DNA of 64,000 nucleotides from positions 45,175 through 109,174 of the forward strand of contig VSSA01000014.1 of the NCBI GenBank assembly GCA_008123405.1. The letters run 5' to 3'. Shown piece after piece: positions 60,529-64,000 of this stretch. The DNA is from Nocardioides sp. BGMRC 2183 (GTDB lineage: Bacteria; Actinomycetota; Actinomycetes; Propionibacteriales; Nocardioidaceae). The stretch's first letter is position 1, and each line of letters begins with the position of its first letter. Position numbers and translations under genes: made by a program. The notes beneath the pieces are model-generated. The model worked only from the letters and a program-made list of their open reading frames with translations. It did no database searches and had not been told where the DNA came from.

Positions 60529-61496
60529 CCCGGTTCCCCTCCCCCGGCTGTGCCACCGTCCAGCAGGTCCGCCGCGTCCAGATCCTGACGCACCGCCTGG
60601 TACGACGGCTGCCGCAGCCGCTCGTAGCCGACACCATGGGTGTCCACGTCGACCACCAGCACCGGCTCGACCCAGTGCGCACCGCTCGCATCGACCCGCG
60701 GGACCTCGTCGGCGAACGGGCTGCGGCTCCGGTCCAGGCCGGCGAGCAGCTCGGTGAGCAGTCGGGACTGCCGCGGACCGATGCCGCTGCCCACCCGTCC
60801 CCGGTAGCGGAGCCCGTCCGGCCCCGGTTCGCCGACGAGCAGCGCGGCCAGGTGGTCCCGGGTGCCGACCTGGGGGCGCCAGCCGCCGACCACGTAGGAC
60901 CCGCGGTGCCGGTGGGCGAACTTCAACCAGTCTCGGCTCCGCTCGCCGGGCCGGTACCGAGCGTCCTGCCGCTTGCTCACGATGCCCTCCAGCCCCTGCT
61001 CACGGGTCGCGGCGTGCAGCATCGTGCCGTCGTCGTACACGGCCGGGAGCTGCCACCCGCTGCGGGTCAGGTCGAGCTGCTCGAGCCGGTCCCGGCGCTC
61101 CCGCTGGGGCAGCACGGTCAGATCCTCCTCACCGGCCGCGAGGAGGTCGAAGACCATCAGGGTGGCCGGCGTGCGGGCGGCGTACCGGGCCACCGTCGTC
61201 GCCTTGCGCAGATGGATGCGCTCCGCGAGCACCCTGAAGTCGGGGACGCCGCGGTCATTGAGGGCGATGATCTCGCCGTCGAGCACCCAGCGCCCGCGCC
61301 CCGGCGGGGTCGCCAGCTCGGGCCAGGCGGCGGTGATCCGATTGTCGTTGCGGCTGCGCAGCTCCACCGAGCCGCCGTCGACGAAGATCAGCGCCCGCAC
61401 CCCGTCCCACTTCACCTCATGCCGCCACTGCGGGTCGGTCGGGACGTGGTCGCCCTTGGTGGCCAGCATCGGGCGCAGTGCCTGCATACCGCCCAT
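60525..61496 (-). CDS. ATP-dependent DNA ligase (LigD ligase-domain type)
   Basis: 323-residue ATP-dependent ligase: motif I EVKWDGVRAL with nucleophile Lys29, ELRSRN, LDGEI, EGIVSKR, DWLKF, then an OB fold. Matches the ligase domain of LigD, here as a stand-alone gene in front of the polymerase gene. ATG 61496 or 61487. Divergent from ku, 44 bp apart, so the three are likely coregulated. Confidence 0.92.
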   Translation of the reverse strand: MGGMQALRPMLATKGDHVPTDPQWRHEVKWDGVRALIFVDGGSVELRSRNDNRITAAWPELATPPGRGRWVLDGEIIALNDRGVPDFRVLAERIHLRKATTVARYAARTPATLMVFDLLAAGEEDLTVLPQRERRDRLEQLDLTRSGWQLPAVYDDGTMLHAATREQGLEGIVSKRQDARYRPGERSRDWLKFAHRHRGSYVVGGWRPQVGTRDHLAALLVGEPGPDGLRYRGRVGSGIGPRQSRLLTELLAGLDRSRSPFADEVPRVDASGAHWVEPVLVVDVDTHGVGYERLRQPSYQAVRQDLDAADLLDGGTAGGGEPG

Positions 61497-61540
61497 CTCA
61501 GCACGCCCGCTGTCGGTACCGGGCGCGTAGGCTCACTCCC

Positions 61541-62557
61541 ATGCGAGCGATCTGGAAGGGTTCGGTCTCCTTCGGCCTGGTGAGCGTGCCGGTGAAGCTG
61601 TATTCGGCCACCGAGAGCCACGACGTCTCCTTCCGCCAGGTGCATGCCACCGACGGCGGCCGGATCCGCTACCAGCGGGTCTGCTCGATCGACGGTGAAG
61701 AGGTGCCCTACTCCGACATCGCCAAGGGGTTCGAGACCGAGGACGGCGAGATGGTGATCCTCGACGAGGACGACCTCGCCAACCTGCCGGTGACATCCTC
61801 GCGCGAGATCGCGGTGGAGAAGTTCGTGCCGAGCGACCAGATCGACCCGATGCTCTTCGAGAAGTCCTACTACCTGGAGCCGGAGTCGAGCGGCGCCAAG
61901 CCGTACGCCCTGCTGCGCCAAGCACTGGTCGAGGCCGACCGGATGGCGGTGGTCACCATTGCGATCCGACAGCGCACCACGATCGCGGTCCTCCGGGTCC
62001 GCGAGGACGTCATCGTGCTGCAGACGATGATGTGGCCCGACGAGATCCGCACGCCCGACTTCAGCATCGAGACCGGCGAGGTCAAGGACTCGGAGGTGAC
62101 GATGGCGCGGATGCTGGTGGAGACGCTGGCCGGCGACTTCGACGCCGAGGAGTTCGAGGACGACTATGCCGCGGCGGTGCAGGCGGTGGTGAAGGCCAAG
62201 ATCGAAGGTGGCGAGGTGCAGCGCACCGCCACCTCGACCAAGACCGGCGGCGAGGTCGTCGACCTGCTCGCGGCGCTCCAGCGCTCGGTCGCCGCCGCCA
62301 AGACCGCCCGCGGCGAGGACGTGCCCGTCGAGGCTGCCGAGGAGGAGACTCCGGCGAAGAAGGGCACCAAGAAGGCGCCGGCGAAGAAGGCGGCCGCGAA
62401 GAAGACGGCCAGCAAGACCGACACCGCGAAGAAGTCGACGACGAAGAAGGCTTCGGCCACGTCGACGAGCAAGAAGTCGACAGCCAAGAAGGCCTCGGCG
62501 AAGAAGACCACCAAGAAGGCGCCGGCCAAGAAGACGGCCGCGAAGAAGGCCAGCTGA
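61541..62557 (+). CDS. ku: Ku DNA end-binding protein with lysine-rich tail
   Basis: 338-residue prokaryotic Ku, homodimeric ring that binds double-strand ends and recruits LigD. Core begins MRAIWKGSVSFGLVSVPVKLY and includes DEDDLANLPVTSSREI and YYLEP. From about residue 275 an Ala/Lys/Thr-rich tail with repeated KK-x-(A/T)-x-KK units extends to the end; such tails in mycobacterial and streptomycete Ku bind DNA. ATG 61541. Confidence 0.95.
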   Translation: MRAIWKGSVSFGLVSVPVKLYSATESHDVSFRQVHATDGGRIRYQRVCSIDGEEVPYSDIAKGFETEDGEMVILDEDDLANLPVTSSREIAVEKFVPSDQIDPMLFEKSYYLEPESSGAKPYALLRQALVEADRMAVVTIAIRQRTTIAVLRVREDVIVLQTMMWPDEIRTPDFSIETGEVKDSEVTMARMLVETLAGDFDAEEFEDDYAAAVQAVVKAKIEGGEVQRTATSTKTGGEVVDLLAALQRSVAAAKTARGEDVPVEAAEEETPAKKGTKKAPAKKAAAKKTASKTDTAKKSTTKKASATSTSKKSTAKKASAKKTTKKAPAKKTAAKKAS

Positions 62558-62564
62558 GCCATGC

Positions 62565-62593
62565 CCGAGACGGCCCGTCCCGGGCCGTCTCGG
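62565..62593. terminator. Bidirectional terminator hairpin between ku and FHA-protease gene
   Basis: CCGAGACGGCCC (62565-62576) and GGGCCGTCTCGG (62582-62593): perfect 12-bp stem with a 5-nt loop between convergent genes. Confidence 0.8.
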
Positions 62594-62613
62594 TGCCGCC
62601 CCTCAGTGCGGTC

Positions 62614-63999
62614 TCAGCTGGTCGCCTGCTCGGCGTCCTCGATCAGGTCCGCGACGGCGTCGATCGAGCGGATCCGACCGCTGGTGACTGGACTCGACTG
62701 GTCGAAGTAGAGCGACGTCGGGATGCCGATCAGCTCACCAGTGTTGTCGACCGCCATCCCGCCGGAGTTGCCCGGCGCGATCCGCGCGTCGGTGTCCAGC
62801 TCCGACTTCGGTCCGAGCTCGGGATCGTCGAGAACGGTCGAGATGACGCCAGTGGTGACCGTGATCGAGTCGCCGGACCCGGCGACCCCGGGGAAGCCGA
62901 GGACCGTGACGTCGTCCCCGGCGCGCAGGTCGCCGGAGGTCCCGATCGGGACGGTCGGCAGGTCCAGGTCCTCGGTCAGCTCGTTGCCCTCGGCGTCGGC
63001 GTAGATCTGCACCACTGCCACGTCCAGGTAGCCGTCGGCCTCCACTACCCGCGCCCGGTACTCCGCCGGCGCGCTGGTGTCGGTGGCGCCGTCGGTCAGC
63101 GAGATCAGCACGTACTCCGGGTTGGCGATCATGCTGTCCGGGCCGTACTTCTCGGCCAGTCCCGGCGACTCCGGCGCGGCCACGTGCGCGTTGGTCAGGA
63201 TCAGACCGTCCGCGCGCAGGATCGACCCGGAGCCGCCGTAGGCGAATCGCTGGCTCGGGTCGGCCAAGGGGTAGCTCTCCGCGCTGATCTTGACCGTCGC
63301 CGCCTTGGCCGCCTCCAACGCCTGGGGGCTGAGCTCGCCGGCCGATCCGCCCCCCGACCCGTTGCCGCCCCCCGCGGTGGTGTCGTCGCCACGGTTGGAG
63401 ATGGCGATGCCGGCCACCACGATGCCGAGCACCAGGACCAGGGCGGCCGCAGCAGCACCGGCGATGGTCAGGCGCTTGTTCAGCCGGCGGCGCGCGATCC
63501 GCTTCTCCTCCTCGGCGGCGGAGAGGATCGGGACCAGAGTCAGCTCAGGTCCCGCGACCGGGTGTCCGAGCCGCAGCACCACCCGATCGTCGAAGCGCAG
63601 GGTGCTGATTCGGCGGCCGTCGTCGAAGGAGCCCTCGCCGGAAGCGTTGGTGTAGACCCAGCCGCCGGGGACCGCGCTGACCTGGCCGTGCTGCCGGGAG
63701 CAGGCAGGATCGGTGAGCACCACTGTCGAGTCGGTGCGGCGTCCGATGGTCACCTGTGCCGGGTGGCGGAAGCGGTACTCGCGGCCCTCGGCGATCAGCA
63801 ACAGATCCGGACCACTGCGCGGCGCGACCGGACCGGGTGCGCCGCCCGGTCCGCGCACCTGCATCCCGGTGCGCGGCGCCAGCACCTGGGTCTGGTCCAT
63901 CGCGCTCGGACCCGCGGGCGGTGCCGACCCGGGAGCGGGAGCCGGTCGATCGGTCCCGGCGGGCGGCGGGGCGAACGGAGTCGGCGGGCCGTTCGGCGC
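62614..63999 (-). CDS. FHA-domain, membrane-anchored trypsin-like protease, 5' end cut by window edge
   Basis: An FHA phosphothreonine-binding domain (IGRRTDSTVVLTDP, SRQHGQV), a basic linker, one transmembrane helix (about 142-166 from ATG 63900), a Gly/Ser-rich linker, and an extracytoplasmic S1/HtrA-type protease with His (ILTNAHV), Asp (YLDVAVVQI) and Ser (IAPGNSGG). The frame stays open with no stop through the Pro/Gly-rich stretch to 63999, so ATG 63900 may be internal. This architecture suggests a phosphorylation-gated membrane protease, with kinase Ser/Thr signalling inferred only. Confidence 0.85.
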   Translation of the reverse strand, partial: APNGPPTPFAPPPAGTDRPAPAPGSAPPAGPSAMDQTQVLAPRTGMQVRGPGGAPGPVAPRSGPDLLLIAEGREYRFRHPAQVTIGRRTDSTVVLTDPACSRQHGQVSAVPGGWVYTNASGEGSFDDGRRISTLRFDDRVVLRLGHPVAGPELTLVPILSAAEEEKRIARRRLNKRLTIAGAAAAALVLVLGIVVAGIAISNRGDDTTAGGGNGSGGGSAGELSPQALEAAKAATVKISAESYPLADPSQRFAYGGSGSILRADGLILTNAHVAAPESPGLAEKYGPDSMIANPEYVLISLTDGATDTSAPAEYRARVVEADGYLDVAVVQIYADAEGNELTEDLDLPTVPIGTSGDLRAGDDVTVLGFPGVAGSGDSITVTTGVISTVLDDPELGPKSELDTDARIAPGNSGGMAVDNTGELIGIPTSLYFDQSSPVTSGRIRSIDAVADLIEDAEQATS

Positions 64000-64000
64000 G

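Overview
The window comes from a high-GC actinobacterium, most likely a member of the Nocardioidaceae (Nocardioides-like). The reasons are very high third-position GC, frequent GTG starts, WhiB7, mycoredoxin, a mycothiol-type DinB protein, AdnAB and PPA1309/UPF0182 family genes, and the gene order from about 28.6 to 58.6 kb. That order resembles the conserved actinobacterial (mycobacterial) block UPF0182, PDZ-Lon protease, DUF2342 metalloprotease, whiB7, uvrD2, mycoredoxin, nudC, adnB, adnA, moeZ, TetR, DUF3107. The organism is inferred from gene content only.

Region 1 (1-11.1 kb) is a catabolic island: an MFS importer cut by the window edge, two cupin proteins, an isochorismatase-fold amidohydrolase, a class III CoA-transferase, an HMG-CoA-lyase-like enzyme, an acyl-CoA ligase, a membrane protein, an SDR/epimerase-like protein, a Dabb protein and a maleate-isomerase/arylmalonate-decarboxylase-like protein. 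Its four promoter regions all carry one AT-rich operator-like motif (near 3860, 6450, 9912 and 11116), so it looks like one regulon. The regulator is not in the window and the substrate is unknown.

Region 2 (11.2-28 kb) is accessory metabolism and transport: a SulP transporter, a ClC-type channel, a PucR regulator divergent from an aldehyde dehydrogenase with two DUF202 proteins, an alkyl-sulfatase with an MFS transporter, an acyl-CoA dehydrogenase, a uracil-DNA glycosylase, initiator tRNA-Met, a bile-acid-symporter family protein behind a perfect palindromic operator, and a MarR regulator divergent from an arylsulfatase. Two unrelated sulfatases and a SulP transporter suggest sulfate-ester use.

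Region 3 (28-59 kb) is the conserved core: membrane proteins, PDZ-Lon protease, MoaE, metalloproteases, a PHP protein, an enoyl-CoA hydratase, small zinc-ribbon proteins, a ThiF-like protein, whiB7 behind a long leader with an upstream ORF and terminator (attenuator), UvrD2, mycoredoxin, NudC, the AdnAB helicase-nuclease, an acyltransferase, thiol peroxidase, an alkyltransferase-like protein, MoeZ, TetR and DUF3107. Between 37.7 and 38.06 kb lie three DnaA-box-like 9-mers and a candidate structured RNA with its own promoter.

Region 4 (59-64 kb) holds a split NHEJ system (separate LigD-type polymerase and ligase genes divergent from Ku with a lysine-rich tail) and an FHA-trypsin membrane protein cut by the right edge. 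Several convergent gene junctions carry long, mutually different palindromes. At least nine genes look leaderless, with a TANNNT -10 placed 12-13 nt before the start codon.
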